Positions 1 to 13,400 of a DNA stretch of 64,000 bases are shown piece after piece. A program made the translations under genes and the position numbers. This stretch comes from Neonectria sp. B-13 (taxonomy: Eukaryota; Ascomycota; Sordariomycetes; Hypocreales; Nectriaceae), in assembly GCA_002682825.1 (NCBI GenBank), contig NOKP01000011.1:1458098-1522097 (forward strand). The letters are read 5' to 3'. The notes under the pieces are model-generated. The model was not told the origin of the DNA, searched no databases, and saw only the letters and a list, made by a program, of their open reading frames with translations. Numbering within the stretch: position 1 is the stretch's first letter; each line of letters starts with the position of its first letter.

Positions 1-370
1 CGGCCGTCAAAAAGGGGCAGGGCATAATCTGGCGTCATGGCCTTCTCACAAAGGAGCCCAGTCTGTGTCACGGCATATTTGGCAATGCCTTGTAAGTCTT
101 TATGTGGTTCCCTCTCCAGCTTTTAGACCTCGGCTATGATAATAACCTCGGCGTAGGGCACTTCCTCGAGGGCCCTGGAGAGAACATTTCCTTGCGCTAG
201 CTACCGCCGACGCGGTTGATAAGGTTAAGCGGCATGACCCGCATCTCTTCGAGCCAGCGGCGTACGGTAAGAAGTCAGCTGTGCTGATGAATTACCTGCC
301 TAGCGCCGCTTGGACATGGGCTGTCTGCGAGGAGGACACGCCCCGGCTCATCATGTACAATGATCTCTGA
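1..370 (+). pseudogene. Fragment of a coding sequence at the window edge, apparently broken
   Basis: Two protein-like stretches lie in different frames. The first runs from about 66 to 200 and reads through a TAA near 91 and ends at a TAG at 198-200. The second is open from 146 to a TGA at 368-370 and contains the protein-like string LMNYLPSAAWTWAVCEE. A very short GT..AG interval (about 28 nt, 90-118) would be too small for a normal intron. I read this as the 3' end of a decayed gene, or a gene entering from outside the window with an unresolved intron. No family was recognised. Confidence 0.3.
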
Positions 371-2988
371 CGTGCGGACGACGTGAGTGGTTCGATGGTT
401 TGGCGTTGGAAAGTATTGGATTTCAGCGCGTTGCGATAGCGGACGGATTGTTTTCGGTGTTCATGTTGCCATCAGAGATTGAAACAAGACTCCACCGTTG
501 AAGCACATGGACTAGGCATCTCACGTCGGCAGCCATCTGCACGCTACCCGGGGATATGTAGCTTCATTCAATGGACTGGTGCCGCAGGCTCGGCCCGGAC
601 TTGCTTTCCCTCAAGATCCCTGAGTAAGAGCCGCACGCCCCCCTGAACCGAACCGTATGCTTGGCCAGATTTCTCTGTGAGCCTCCCTCTTGACGATCGG
701 TAGTGTAAGAGGCATTGCGTGACAAGTCGCCTGCAGTGGTTCGCTGAGATCCACACTCACATGTCTCTGCCCCTGGCGCTCCTTCTGGGCTCCGTAGCTC
801 GGCCCAGGATGGAGATTTGTCGGGGTTCCAGACCTCCAAAGGAGCATTGGCATGATGTTGTTGGCCAGTGCTCTCAAGTTCGACACATGAAAATGCGGCT
901 GATTTGAGGCTCAAGGGATCCACATCAACACCGGGTGACTACCGAGTCCAATGACTGCCGATAAGAAATCGAAGGATCGAAGAAAAAACCGAGTGGGTAG
1001 TCCAGAGGAAGGGCCCAGTTTGGGTCAGTGTTGGCTAGTTAATTCGAGAAACTTGCAATTTCTTACCTCGGCTTGCCCGTCCCGGATGTGGTCGACGAAA
1101 CGTGGCACCGAGGTGAGTTGGCGGGTCGTACGACCTGACAGCAAAGGAGCCTCCACTCGATCGGTTGACTCCCGGTAGCGGGATTGAGATACGGTGTGCG
1201 ATGGGCCGTGGAGGATGCAAAAGCTTGAAATGCTATCAGTGGAGTTGTGCGCGTGTAAGAGGGATTGGCCGATTCAGAAACGGTGACGAGGGCGTCTCGG
1301 CCGAAAACAGGCAGCGGGTATAAGACAATATTGGTTACAATTCCCAGTAGTGTGGGGGCACACGTTCACGACACGTCTCGCAGGAGAGCTGAACGACAAG
1401 GCCAAGGCTAACACGAAGCACGCACGCATCATTCATGGCAAATTCAACAGTGGTCCGACCGCTCGGGTTTGGTCGAGGATGACTGGTCGAGGCAAAAGGG
1501 TTCCGGAAAAGGGGGCAGGGGGGGAGTGTGAAGCATCCTGGATCCAGGGCGAAATGGTTTATGGATTTGCACAAGGGAAGATGGGGCCAACGGCGTTCAT
1601 GCAAAACGGCGTCACCGCAGAGGCTGAAAAGTTCGATGGAGAACATTAGCCACGATAACGCGGGAAACATCCCTGGTGGCTTGCCCAGCACAAAAGCGAC
1701 CCCAGGTGAGGAATCCACAAGTGGTAAAATGTCTACTACTCCGTAAAGGTGAAGGGTCCCCATATTACAGCTCTGGCCGATGAGGCATTTCCCCCAATCC
1801 CGACCTTTGTCCATATGAGGTGTTTACACGCCCGCGAGCGCAACATCGACGATGAGAAAGCGTTGTAGCATCGTCAAAATTTCAACTAGGTCCCAGGAAC
1901 AAGGCTAACACGGCACCTGCCGCCAACCCGGCGATGAGGCACGCCAAGGGATCTTCCACAGGTACCGTGGGCTGGTTGGAAAAAGCCGACACCGCGGCCC
2001 CGTTCTGCCAAAAGTCCAACTCGCCATGTCGGAGGGCGAAACGCCGTCCGGCGATGGAAAAGTGGAGCAAGACGGGGCCTCGGCACGGAGTGTCGGCACC
2101 TAATCGAGCGAGGCTGCACCAGATGCAAGACCGGGCTGAAGCCCAGAGAGCCGAATTCCGTTCTGCACACGCCCTAAACTAGAGTAGTTACCTGTTTGGT
2201 CCATAGACGTGGTTGCAGACCCGTTGTGCAGCAGACAGATACGGGAGGCGTATACGAAAAACACTCCATGACGTACCTGTTGCGGTTGTTCTAACTCTTG
2301 GCAGCTGTGCGGGGGACCATCTTTCATCAGTCCACGAAACGCTGCGCCTGTTCTAGCACATGCTTGAGGCTCTATAATACCAAGCTTCGCCCAGCAGGGA
2401 TGCTTGCTTGGACCCAGCTCGCCTAAGTGAGCGAAAAAGGAGTTCCCATCCACATCTGTCTATGCAGGTATTGCTGGGAAGCTTGGACTGCGGCATTCGA
2501 TAGCAGATCCAAGATCATAGTAACCCAAATCAATAGGACGAAATACTCGGGACCCAACAGGCAGTCCCAAGTCACAAAGTGAAGGGGTATTGGGTGTATC
2601 GTTGGTGGAGTTTGAGTCTTTGTGACCGGTACGAGGATCTCGATACGAGGATCTAACGCTCCCCAATGCGTGGATAGACTCTTGACCGTAATCAAAAGAA
2701 GAACTAGACATTATAGTAAAGGAATGTTATGTTCTTTCTTAACAAAACTCACAACAAGACTCCGGGGCCGGCAAATATGAGCCTTCCGGGTAGGAACCCG
2801 GCACTTGCAATCTAAAGACCACAGGATGACATCGTCGACCTCAGCGGCGAGTCCCGCGACAACCCATCTCCCGCAGGGGACCACAATAACAAACCGGGAG
2901 CTCGCAGAAGGCTCAATGATCCCACTACTTGTACAAGAGAAGGTGTCAAGGACGACAGCTGAGAGGATCTACTTCCGCTGGATGGATC
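371..2988. other. Region without a convincing gene
   Basis: Several short open frames overlap on both strands and none has a recognisable domain. The most protein-like is 2460-2711 on the minus strand (83 codons, ATG start, balanced codon use, ends SFPAIPA). A second minus frame at 1882-2070 ends in a hydrophobic stretch (CLIAGLAAGAVLALFLG). Both may be further pieces of the decayed coding sequence just upstream on the same strand (2989-3830). Nothing else is seen. Confidence 0.4.
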
Positions 2989-3830
2989 TCATACCCTGAA
3001 CTGTGGGGCGTGATAGCATCCCTCCCCAGGCGAACACAGGCAAGCGGGATCAAAATACCTGGCAAACCGAGAAAGGGTGACATAAAAGTCTGAGCACTCA
3101 CTGGTGACATGTACACACTAACTGACCCGGATATTTTGTCAACAACGCTCTTTTGCCAGTCGTGTGCCAAGTTTTTCTGATCCCGCTTGACAGGGTCGCC
3201 TGGCTGGAGTAGCCAGCTGTACCTGAGTGGGTACACTTTGTCGACTTCGATGACTTGAGTGGGCTGGAGAACTCCGTGGCGAAGGGAAATGGCAGAGGTG
3301 GTGATGTAAGTGGTGGGATCATGTTAAAATGGCAGGTCAAGATCACATCATCAGAGTAGTCGGTCAATATCCGCTGAATCCTCGCCGCCCCATGCGACCG
3401 AGGGTGCTGTGCTTCTGTGAATGGGAGAAGAGGCGAGAAGAAACGAGGATAGGCGACTTGTCATTGACAAGGTCGCCCTAGTCCGTCGTCAATAAGAGGG
3501 GCATTGGAGTTGATGATGAATATTTGTTGGACGAGCTCAGATACCGAATGAGGGCCGCAAGCGGCAGTTTCTGAAGTTCTGACACGTCGAATCAAGGGCC
3601 TGGACTGAACGACTATTGATGGATCCGCTGGCTGTAGGGCTAGGGAGGCCGTCAAGCACTCCAGAGCAGACTCGAAACCCCCAGGCACGAAATTGACGTA
3701 AAGATGGGAAAACATGGATGGGAAAACGGGCATTCCCCTGTCGGACGCAAGTTGCTGACACGCCTGTGCCCGTGAGCCCGAATCGAGCCAAACTGTGGAC
3801 AGGCGCCTCGACCACGGGACCAAACAGGGG
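2989..3830 (-). pseudogene. Frameshifted coding relic, family unknown
   Basis: Read on the minus strand, protein-like sequence hops between frames. Piece 1 (3823-3461) contains SNAPLIDDGLG. Piece 2 (3477-3364) begins GDLVNDKSPILVSS, directly continuing piece 1 after a frame change, and ends in TGA. Piece 3 (about 3390-3321) contains RILTDYSDDVILTCHFN. Piece 4 (3320-3127) begins DPTTYITTSAISLRHG and contains YPLRYSWLLQPGDPV. A GT..AG interval at 3126-3059 (68 nt) joins piece 4 in frame to a short cysteine-rich end (YFDPACLCSPGEGC) with a stop at 2991-2989. At least three frame changes are needed to read it as one protein, so a pseudogene or error-prone assembly is likely. No domain was recognised. 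Confidence 0.35.
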
Positions 3831-6354
3831 AAAGAGAACTGAACAGCGCATCATCCAGGGCAGGCCTCCTGTTGCGCAAGGATCTTGACGATGAGGCGAG
3901 CACGGCTTGGATGTTGCGTCAATGACGAATTTTGTGCAGACTCGATTCGGTTTGCGCATACCGAGCAGTTATTCGTAACTTCGCAACGAGAGCTCCGCTG
4001 GGGAGTGCGAACTACCGCGGCGGGCGCATCCTGCACTGACTGTGGCGCCGCCGAAGTCGAAGGCGCTCGCTCGCGCGCTCGGGTTCTCGACGGACACTCG
4101 TCGGGCAGCGCGCACGGAATCAGGCCCGCTGTCGGCGCCGACGCAGGCAATTCGGATGCGAAAATGGAGCAGCGCAGCCTGCCAGAGCGCCCAGGGTTGC
4201 AATCTCGATCCTTAGGCTACCGGTGGTCGGCACCGACGCGGCGAGGTGCATCGTTCCCGCGGGCTTCTAGAAGCTGGGATATGCGGGAATGCGGGAATGC
4301 GGGACCGCGAGAAAGGGGAGGGGGGCCGGAGACCGGTGTTCGGCATTGTCTCGACTCTCGAGACCATCAGTCCATGACTCCGTCCTGAATTCCTCGCCCT
4401 GAGCGCATGGGTAAGTCGACGCATGGATTCCATTGGCCCGCTGGCGATTTAAAGAACCCTTGTCCAAGACCAAGACCTGGGATCGGCTTGAAGATGCCGG
4501 CTTGGTCGAGTGAATCGCGATGCATGAGGCGTGAAAGACGTTCTTTGTCAGATGTCACCCACCGGTTCGGCCATCCACGGCGATTAAGCTCATTTGGCTT
4601 GCGCTATCACCATGACATCAGAGTCAGACAATTCGCGCCGCCATCGACCGCATGTGGCTGCAGTGGCCACGCTATCTCCGAACAGATGTCTGGGGGATTA
4701 GCTGCATGGACTCGGTTGGACCTACTGTACAGTAGGGCGGAAATAGTCCTCAGACTGACAGCAACGAGATAATTTCCACGTCGCTTGTTGGTGTTCTGTC
4801 TTTTGGGCTTTTCGCCACCACACCCAAGCCCACGACGAATGCAAGGCCAAGGATGACAGCCAGCTGGGATGAGGTTATTCCCGGGGTGTGCAGCCTATTG
4901 CCGATACAGGACGGCAAGCTAGCGCCTTGCTGCAGATCAATATTTTTTGGGTGGTGATTTGTTGGAAATGGTTGTTGCTGTCATGAACTGAACATGGATG
5001 GAATCACGCACCCAAGCATCCAAAGCACCCAAAGCACCCACATTCAGTCACGGGGCGGCTCGCACACCCCCTCGTCATCGTCGTCCTCTTCCTCTTCCTC
5101 TTCCTCATCGAGGGCCGCTCGATTTCATTCGGCACCGGCACATCGGCACCAGCCCCAAGACGCGAAACTTAATTCATGTAGATAAGACTCGGTGTAAGCA
5201 TCGCTGACTTGAAGCTGTGGCGGTGACAACCCAAGGGCGCATGACGTCGTCGGCCGGGGAGAGCGAGAGCCTCACACATCGAAAGCAACGCAAGTGGCTA
5301 CACGTAGTTCAAGGTTAGGCGCCAAGCTGCAAAACGTCCCCGAACCAAAGGCCGGCGAGATGTCGCCGAGACTCGTCCGCATGCAAGTGCCGAGCGAGAT
5401 GCGGCTTGGCCTCATGGGTGGGAGCATGGCAAGCCAGGGGGGCGAGTTTCTGGACCTTCTCCATCCTGAATGGGGGCACCGATTGAGATGGCCAAGAAGC
5501 AGGAAGTCAAGGTTGTGGGTTGCTGGGGGTGGTGGGATTCGGGAACGTCCCCATCCATCGTGTAGAAGCCCCATCCTCGCAAAAGCCCCATTGTCGGGAA
5601 GCGAGCAGAGTCTAGCGGTATCCACGATGCAAAATTACAAGTGGGCTTTTCTTTTTTCGGTTGCTTACTCGACGAGGTCTCAGTTGTGAACGAACTGTGG
5701 CTGGAAAAGAAAGAAAAAAATGGGGGAGAAGGGGGTGGGCATTGGAAGGTATTTCGAAGAAAACTTTGGGGACGGGGAAAAGGAGACGACTGTATTCGTA
5801 TATCGTTAAAATAATGACGACTACGTATTTACGAACTAGGCAGACAACGTTTTTTCAACATAGCCATCGCCATAGCCTTTAATTACGGTTGACGGGCCAG
5901 TCTTGGCCTGGGCTGTGCTGTGCAGTGTTTAATGAGGGAGTGAACCATCGGGGTTGGAGTTGGGATTTGCAAAATGCCGTGCCGCGGAGTCCGATCGGGG
6001 TCGGCCCTAACAGAAGTCCGGGATGGCTTTTTCTTGAGCCACTCACTTTACGTATGCGTCACCACCCGAGGAAGAAGAGAGAAGAGGGACCAGACTTGTC
6101 AGGAGTAGGCGCACGGCGCACGGCAGATGGCCCGCCGGACTGGCGTGTATCCTATATCCGTGGCACTACGGGAGCAAGGCGTAGGCTGGCTCGGGTCCGG
6201 TATCTTGCTCTTAGTCGAGCTGTACACCCCCCAAGTTGACGGACGCTGTTTTCGGCGAGGATGAATAATAGGGCTGGCGAAAGAGCGAGAGAGCAAGCGT
6301 GGTAGGTTTGAGGCTAGGACGAGAGGAGGTTGTTTCGTCTTTCGTCTTTCGTCC

Positions 6355-6382
6355 GTCACCACTCACCACTCACCACTCACCA
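6355..6382. repeat. Short tandem repeat, 7-bp unit CACCACT
   Basis: About four head-to-tail copies of the 7-bp unit CACCACT or a rotation of it lie in a gene-free stretch. Confidence 0.8.
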
Positions 6383-8470
6383 GTCGGACATCGCAACTTC
6401 GGTAAATAGCAGAAATGCCAGAGTCGCAGCGCGGCCTGGTTTAAACTTCCGAGAGTGCGCGCGCGCGCGTGAGAGCCTGCGTTGCATTTTTTGGCGTGGG
6501 CGTGGGTTGCATGGATGTTAGTGATGTGCGGATTTGCGGATGGATCATGGAGATGTGCAGTGCGTCTTTGGCGGGTGGGGACCCGGGAACGGTGAGCTCA
6601 TGACCTTTTCATGAGGACGGGACCCTCCCATGATTGGATTTCAAACCTTCTATCTAGCAATAGCGCTTCCAAATCATAAAAAAATTTCAAGTTGGCAAAA
6701 CCTGCGTTTGAACCTCCGGGTGCCGCTTACTCACCTTGTCTCGGCGCCCCAAGAGCCCCAAACGCCGCGACAGCGTCGAAGGCACAGACCTTGTTCGTAC
6801 CGGAATCAACCGTGGGACTTTGTTTATGCTTTAATGAAGCATCCATGGTCACCCCAGTCGTGGCTACCTTAATCAGGGCTGTGCCGAGTCTATTCTGTGC
6901 AGCTTCCGTGGACGAAACGACGGACACCGACAACGAAGCCACATATCTGGAACGGTATCATCAGAAATCCGTGGTGTCGGCCTCGGAGCCGGTCTTCATT
7001 GTCCATTGACTGACCTGTCCCACCCCCTCCACCCCCGTCAAAGCCTCAAGGTGACAAGGGGATGCGGTCGGCCGCGGGCTGCGAGTCCTTGCAGCCAATC
7101 CCACGAGATATCGAAGATCCCCCTTGGCGCCCACCAACTCATCAACTCACTCAAAAAACAACCTACCAGGATTGATTGCCATGGGCCGCAAAGGTGCACC
7201 CCCCATGCAGTCATGCCCTTCTCTAGGTCGCTGCCAGGACGGGATTTCGCGTTTGTCGGTCCCTGATCATCTTCGTGCTGGGCAGCAGCTAGTCCCCAAG
7301 AATCCCCAAGTTCCGGTCCGGAACGTAGGCACACTGGCTTCGAGAACGCACAGTACGTATCTGGCAGGGCCCTTCCTCGCTCTGAACAATGCCGCCCCAT
7401 CCCGGTCTTGCGGGCGACTGACACATGGCCCCCTGTCGACGACGACATCATCGCTCACGGAGGGTCGGCATCACGGCATGCCGCACGGGACTTCCCTGCA
7501 GCGGCCATGCGCGTTATGCTGGGAGACACGGCCTTTCTAGAGAGCAGAAACCAACACAGCGGTCGCATACAGGGCGTTCCCCACGCGCGGCTGGATATGC
7601 TGGGTGTGCTGGATGCTAGATGGTTGATGGTTGATGGTGGGAGCGAGCCCACAACGCAGCAGCAGCAGCACAGCAGAAGCCGTGCGAGGAATGGGACAAC
7701 GGCATCTCATGCTCATGCTGTGGCTTCCATACGTCCATACTCAACCATCATCATCCATGACGAGACCCCGGGACCCAGGATTCACCTGCAGTTGCCGAAC
7801 GACCTGTGTGTATATGAACTCGGGCTCGTCGCCCTCACCGTAGTTGGGCATCTCCTTGCTCATTCCACTTTTCAATCATCACACCCCCACCACAGCAAGT
7901 GTTGATTGTTTTGTCTCAAGCCTCCAACCGAGAGAGACACTTTTGGAATTGTCCCATATCAAAGCATCATCAACATCGCCCACCTTACCCCTCCACTACA
8001 GCGGCCTTGGACTCATCCAGCAACCGCCGAAGGAAGCAAAAGCAGTCAGCTTGCCTCAGATTGGATAGCTGGCCTATAACGGACTTGTTTGGTAATCAGA
8101 CAGCCATCCAAAGCAACGCACCAAGACGCAACACTACACCAGACAACACAGCACAGCACAGCACAGAACCCGTTCGTTGGTTATACCTGTCGGCCCCCAT
8201 CTGCCTGTCATCATCCATCTCATCAAACAAACATCCAGTTGACAGCCAAGTCAACTCCCTTCCTTCTCCACCCGCCCGTCACAGGCTCACTCACGACCGT
8301 TGCCCGCATTGCCCACGAGCACACCCGGTCCATAATTGGGTGTATCTCGCTCTCGCTCTCGCTCACCAAGCTGCCAGCCAGTGCCTCAGCCTCGCCCACA
8401 CAGCGCTTGTACTGCACTGCGGATCAGCGATCAGCACCCTGCTGCTTCCAGGACAACACCAAGCAACCAC

Positions 8471-8525
8471 CTACACCAACACCAACACCGACACCGACAC
8501 CAACCAGCACCAGCACCGACACCAA
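8471..8525. repeat. ACC/CAACAC-type microsatellite in the leader
   Basis: An imperfect 6-bp tandem array of CAACAC, CGACAC and CAGCAC lies in the C-rich leader of the Zn2Cys6 gene that starts at 9244. Confidence 0.75.
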
Positions 8526-9243
8526 AACAAGCGCTCTGTCAGCGCCAGCGAAACAACCTAAGGCCCGTCAGCACATCCCCAACCACAAACCACAACCTTC
8601 ACAAGTCCCCTACGGACCCTAAACCGATTGCCTACTCTGTCCCCTAAGTCCGCAGCGCCGCGCGGACTTTTGGCTCTGCTAGGGTCATCGACCAAGTGCT
8701 GCGACGCCGCGGGGCGACCCACACCCTCCTTGGCCGGGCCCTGTCGCTCTCGCTTTCTCGGACATAAAGACCTCGCCGACGGTTAATGCCACGCCCCCTT
8801 ACACCCGCACACGGCGGAGACTTGATTAAACCCTCCGAGCCTACACTCCGAGCCCGTCTCACCTAATCCACCTAATCCGCACCCAGGGCCGTTGCACATC
8901 TCTCTCACACGCTCCCACTACTCTTCACGCCCTCTCCCAATCCCAATCCAATCCATCATCCCAATCCCACTCCCCCGCCTAATCCAAGCCTGCGCGTTAT
9001 ATCATCCTTGGGGCTTGGCCATTATTAAGCTCCCCGGTCTTTTTACCTCCTACTCGGTTGCTCCTCCAAGAGACTCCCTCGTTCTTAATATACGTCGTCC
9101 CTTCCCGGCTTTCTGGTTCCCTCCCATCCCTCCATCCCACTTACACACATACATTTCCCATCCGCCATCCTTCACTCCCGTCTGGTTGCCACCCCAGTCT
9201 ATCCGCCATCCGCCATCCCGTCACCCAGATAGCTACCGTCACC

Positions 9244-10431
9244 ATGGGTTCACATAGCTTGCCGTCGCCTCCTGCCGACGACCACAAGTCCACCCTCTCC
9301 CGGAAGAGCACCACCTCAAGTACCAAGTCGGTCAAGCCCGTCCACCGAGCATCAAAACGTGCCAGCTCCAGTGCTGCCACCATCCACCACCATGACCACA
9401 TTACCCACAGTGCTGGTATGGACGGTCGACATAAGAGAGTCTGGAAGGCATGTGAGAGATGTCGAATGAAGAAGACCAAGGTATGTCTCATTGCTCTCCG
9501 TGTCTCATTCTCGAGTCTTGTCTAACATCGACCCTAGTGCGACGGTGAATTCCCTTGCAAGCGATGCAAGGACGACGGCCTGGTCTGCACTGCTGGTGTC
9601 CGCAAGAAGATGGAGTATAAGCAGCTGCCCCGAGGGTATGTCACACAAAACACGTCATGGTTTCGCAAGTCACTTACACCATCTAGATACGCCGAGGTTC
9701 TTGAGAACACACAACTCGCCCTCATCGCCACCGTCCACAAACTTTACTCAATGGTTCGAAATGGTCAACAGTGGGATCTTGGCGAGCCTGAATTGAACGA
9801 TCGAGGCCAACCTGTAATCCACAACATCGCCCAGAAGCTAGGATGCATCCGACCGAACAGCGATATCGACCTCCCTGTCCACTCAGTGTTCCCGGAAGAC
9901 GAAGCGGGCATGGCAGAGCTGGCCCGTCAGCTCGAGGACCAGCAGAAGGATCAGGAGCCTCTTAAGGAGATTAAGGACACCGACTCGTCTGTATACAACC
10001 GAACAGAGCGCGCCTCATCATCCGAAATCGACCACTCCGACTTTGAGCAGGACTACCGAAAGGCAGCCTTTGGAAACAACAACAATGCCATGACTCTCTC
10101 ACCCCAGAGCTTCACCGGCAGCCACGACTTCGATTTCGCCGCACCGCCACCCGACATGGACGCAACATCCCTGTTCCCGTCGCAATCGCCCTCGATGTCT
10201 AACTTCCCCGCCTGGACCATGAACAAGCCTCAGCCCAACGACCTCACTATGCAATTTCTCCAACAAGCTGGTGTGATGCAAAACATGGATCTATTAAATC
10301 AGGGGCTGGTCGAGTCAGAATTCGGCACCATCAAGCCCCACGTTCTGTCATGTCCCAACCCTGAAGTTATGATGGGAATGGGCGACCCGATGATCTACTC
10401 TGGCTATGACGGCGAGCCGATGCGACTATGA
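9244..10431 (+). CDS. Zn2Cys6 binuclear-cluster transcription factor
   Basis: Three exons, 9244-9480, 9538-9635 and 9687-10431, give 359 residues. The introns (57 and 51 nt) have GTATGT donors; the first has a CTAAC branch site. The DNA-binding domain has its six cysteines at C70, C73, C80, C86, C89 and C96, the pattern of a Zn2Cys6 cluster, with intron 1 between the third and second cysteine pairs. The N-terminus is Ser/Lys-rich. After the cluster comes a block containing ENTQLALIATVHKLYSMVRN and an acidic segment, then a Gln/Asn/Pro-rich C-terminus. The fungal middle homology region seems to be missing, so this is a short member of the family. The start sits in CACCATGG; an in-frame upstream ATG at 9058 was not used because it would add a low-complexity pyrimidine-encoded tail. 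The protein is a nuclear DNA-binding regulator by family. The specific target pathway is unknown. Confidence 0.9.
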
Positions 10432-13400
10432 CCACATCCATGACTTGCGCATGACCTGTACAACATGTATAGATTTTGTTAACGGCCATCTCCCTCACGT
10501 CTAAAAACTGTCGTTCAGCGGCATGGAGTTTTATTATCTTCACTTCAATATTACGTTTTGTCTTGGATTTCAACTGGGGGGTTTTTTCTTTTTGGGATCT
10601 ACAAAGGTGTTTGGAGATTCTCAATGGTTGTCGAGTGGGGCTCGGCACGGCGTTGGCTTTTGGATGGGATAGGGCACTTGTACAACTCCCGCCTGCCTCT
10701 TCCTTTCGAGGGAGAGAATCCAATGGCGGTACGATGGGGAGGAGGGGAACGGGGAATGGCTGGAACACACCGGCCTGGCATACGCACCAAGCTCGAAGCC
10801 TAGGCGCCGGGGCTCGAAGCTGCTGCTGCCATGGATGGACGGGGATCATCTCTTTACTTGCAACAATATAGAACGGCGCGCAGATACCTCTTAATCCAAC
10901 TCCCCAATCCTAGATTCCCAGTACGAAATGACTGCCGAGTACTGCAACATGTGCCGTGAATGTGGATGTGAATTACCATGGTTCCATTCAACAAAGGACG
11001 GTACTGGACTGCATGCGTGGCGTTGTTCGCCTTGTGTCGCAACGCCGGTTTCCGTTGAGCCGTCTGTCCGCATCTGCCCAATCGTGATTTGCGACCAAGG
11101 GTACCCCCCCCCCATCAGATCATGTATTTTTTTTTATTGGGTCTTACTTGTTTGCTACGCCGATGACTGACTGGCCTAAGTATGAGCAAATCTTTCTATC
11201 TATCTGTTCTTTTCTCTTTGCTCGCTGCCTCCCGGCGAGGAAGTGGACCGGGGGCCACCCCCAGCAACGTCAGTCCGCGGACTCGCGCACCAAAGTCCGT
11301 GGCAAACGGGCGCTGTTCCGCATGGCGTGAGAAGGGTACGAATTTAAACCATGAATCTAGATTTGAAGAACGACGAAGACCGAAGAACATAATCAGCCAC
11401 ATTTCCACACGCCCCCTCCCCTTTTTCTCTCGGCGTCCCTCCCCCTCCTCCCCCGGCTTCCACTGGTCGAACGGCATTTCAGTATGTACGGAACGTATTC
11501 ATGACGGACATGGGGAGTTGGAAGCACCAGTGACAGTGGGCTTAACTGCGCGTTGGTCCGTAAATCCGGGCGGCGGCATGTGCCGGCGCGGACATTGGAG
11601 CAGTCCCGCACCGCACGCAGGGTAAGGGTACTGGGTTAGCACTGTAGCGCTCTGTAAGAGTCATCCATTGTCATACATCATCGTCCAAAATGACCTCCCT
11701 AGCGCTCTAGCGCCGTCTCCGTTGTTTTGTCACCGCGCGCGGGACGCCCTAACGACCTAGCCAGATGTGCGGCCAGATCCAGCGCTGGTTTTGTGGGGGG
11801 GGTTGGATTTTTAAGCTCTCCGCCGCTTGGTCATTCGTCCGCAGGGCCATTTAGATTTCAAACCGCTTACAATAGCAGACGAGACATTGACGTAGCATAA
11901 CGCCAACATCCATGGCATAACGGCCTACCGCCGCCATCTGTGATAACGGTATGCCACTGTTGCTGTGTACTCTGTTAGGGGCGGCCGCACCACAGCCCCA
12001 AGACCCCCCCCACGACCACGGAGGCCGGCACGGCGCAATGAGGGGGGGTCAGCCCTAAGGACGACGGGGCGCACGACCTTGAGATGGACGAAGACGATCA
12101 CTGAAATGTTCCAGAGTAATGGCCCAATGGAGTTTTCGGTTCGCTGCCCTCGTAACCTGCTTAGATGAACCCCCCGTTGGATGCACGACGAGGGAGGGTT
12201 CAACCCTGTCGACCTCGCTGCCTCTGTTGTGCAAATGACCTGTACGAATGTACGCAAATCCTGGGCAATGCAGTGTTCACTTCCTTTCCCTCCAGGCCAC
12301 TTCCGCGGAGTGCGGAGTGCGGACTGCACGCGGATTCCATCATGATGATTTCAAACCGGCCTTCGGGCTCTTGCAAAGCTCCGCGCTGTGGGGTGTGGCG
12401 CCCTGTGGAGGCACGGCCCACGTGGGCGTGAGTATAACAATTTCCTATTTGGGCAATTGGTTTCGAGCCACTTTTTTCTTCTTATTTCTGCTCTACGCTG
12501 CGCTGCACTGCAAATCCCGACGAAGCGGTACGGATGATGCGAATAAAGGGATTTGACGAGATCCTCCAGTGGCGCAGTGCGCAGTGCACCCAAACGACAC
12601 TGCGAATTGGCTCTCATTAAGGGGTCTGGAGAGGATCAATCAGTCAAATCCCCTGCAGTGTCACAACTGACACCATCCATGCCTACTCGGCACCCGTCCC
12701 CTCGGATTCGCTTTGCTCGCATCTCGCATTCCTCGCACTCAGTAAAAACCCAACCAAGTACTCTCCCCCAAGCCAAGCCCCCACCAAGCCACTACATAGT
12801 ACCCAGCAGACAGTGTCCATCGTGCTGCAGCGGACCCCCAGGCGCGCGCATCGCATCGCCCACGTCTGGCCGGGTGGGTCGCCTGCTGTCAACGGCACGG
12901 GTACCAGCTGCGGGGCCGGCGCGACGGCAGCGCTCGCTCCCGGACTGCGAGCATAATTCGGACTCGTCTGGGGGCGTTCTCTCTGCAGCAACGCAGATGG
13001 GCCCGGCGTTTCTTCACCGCCGAGCCGCCGAAGCGGGACGGGAGTAAAAAGAAGAAAGTAAGAAAAAGAAAATTGCGCGAAAATACGCATCATATCTAAA
13101 GTCGCTATCAAAGTTGTGGGGGAACAGCGAACCGAGACCGGGAACGAAAAGCAAGCACGACAGGTTTGCTCTGCGACATTTCACACTTACGGATAGAGTT
13201 ACGTCGCATTCGCGGTTGCGCCATGCCACACATAATAGGTACACTGCCGTACGACACCACGCCCAGTGCAAGTCAGACATGACAAGGTGAGCGAGTTGGC
13301 TTCCCCGCGCAGTCCCTTGTCAGACACCCACGTCGACGATTGCAAGGTGGCTTATGGCTTTTGGCGGCACCAACGCGCGCAGAAATCCTCCTCGCCAAAG

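Larger units (their letters stand above)
3831..9243. other. Long gene-free region and leader of the downstream regulator
   Basis: No open frame here shows recognisable protein features. The last 1 to 1.5 kb (about 7.85-9.24 kb) is strongly C/T-rich with many CCA, CAC and TCC runs on the plus strand. This is typical of a long transcribed leader or promoter of a fungal regulatory gene, and it leads straight into the Zn2Cys6 gene. Short simple repeats occur at 5084-5108 (CTCTTC type), 6355-6382 and 8471-8525. Confidence 0.5.

Noticed and set aside
3885..4388. 167-codon plus-strand frame in GC-rich DNA
   Set aside because: It is Arg/Gly/Ser-rich without domain or splice partners, and the opposite strand is equally open.
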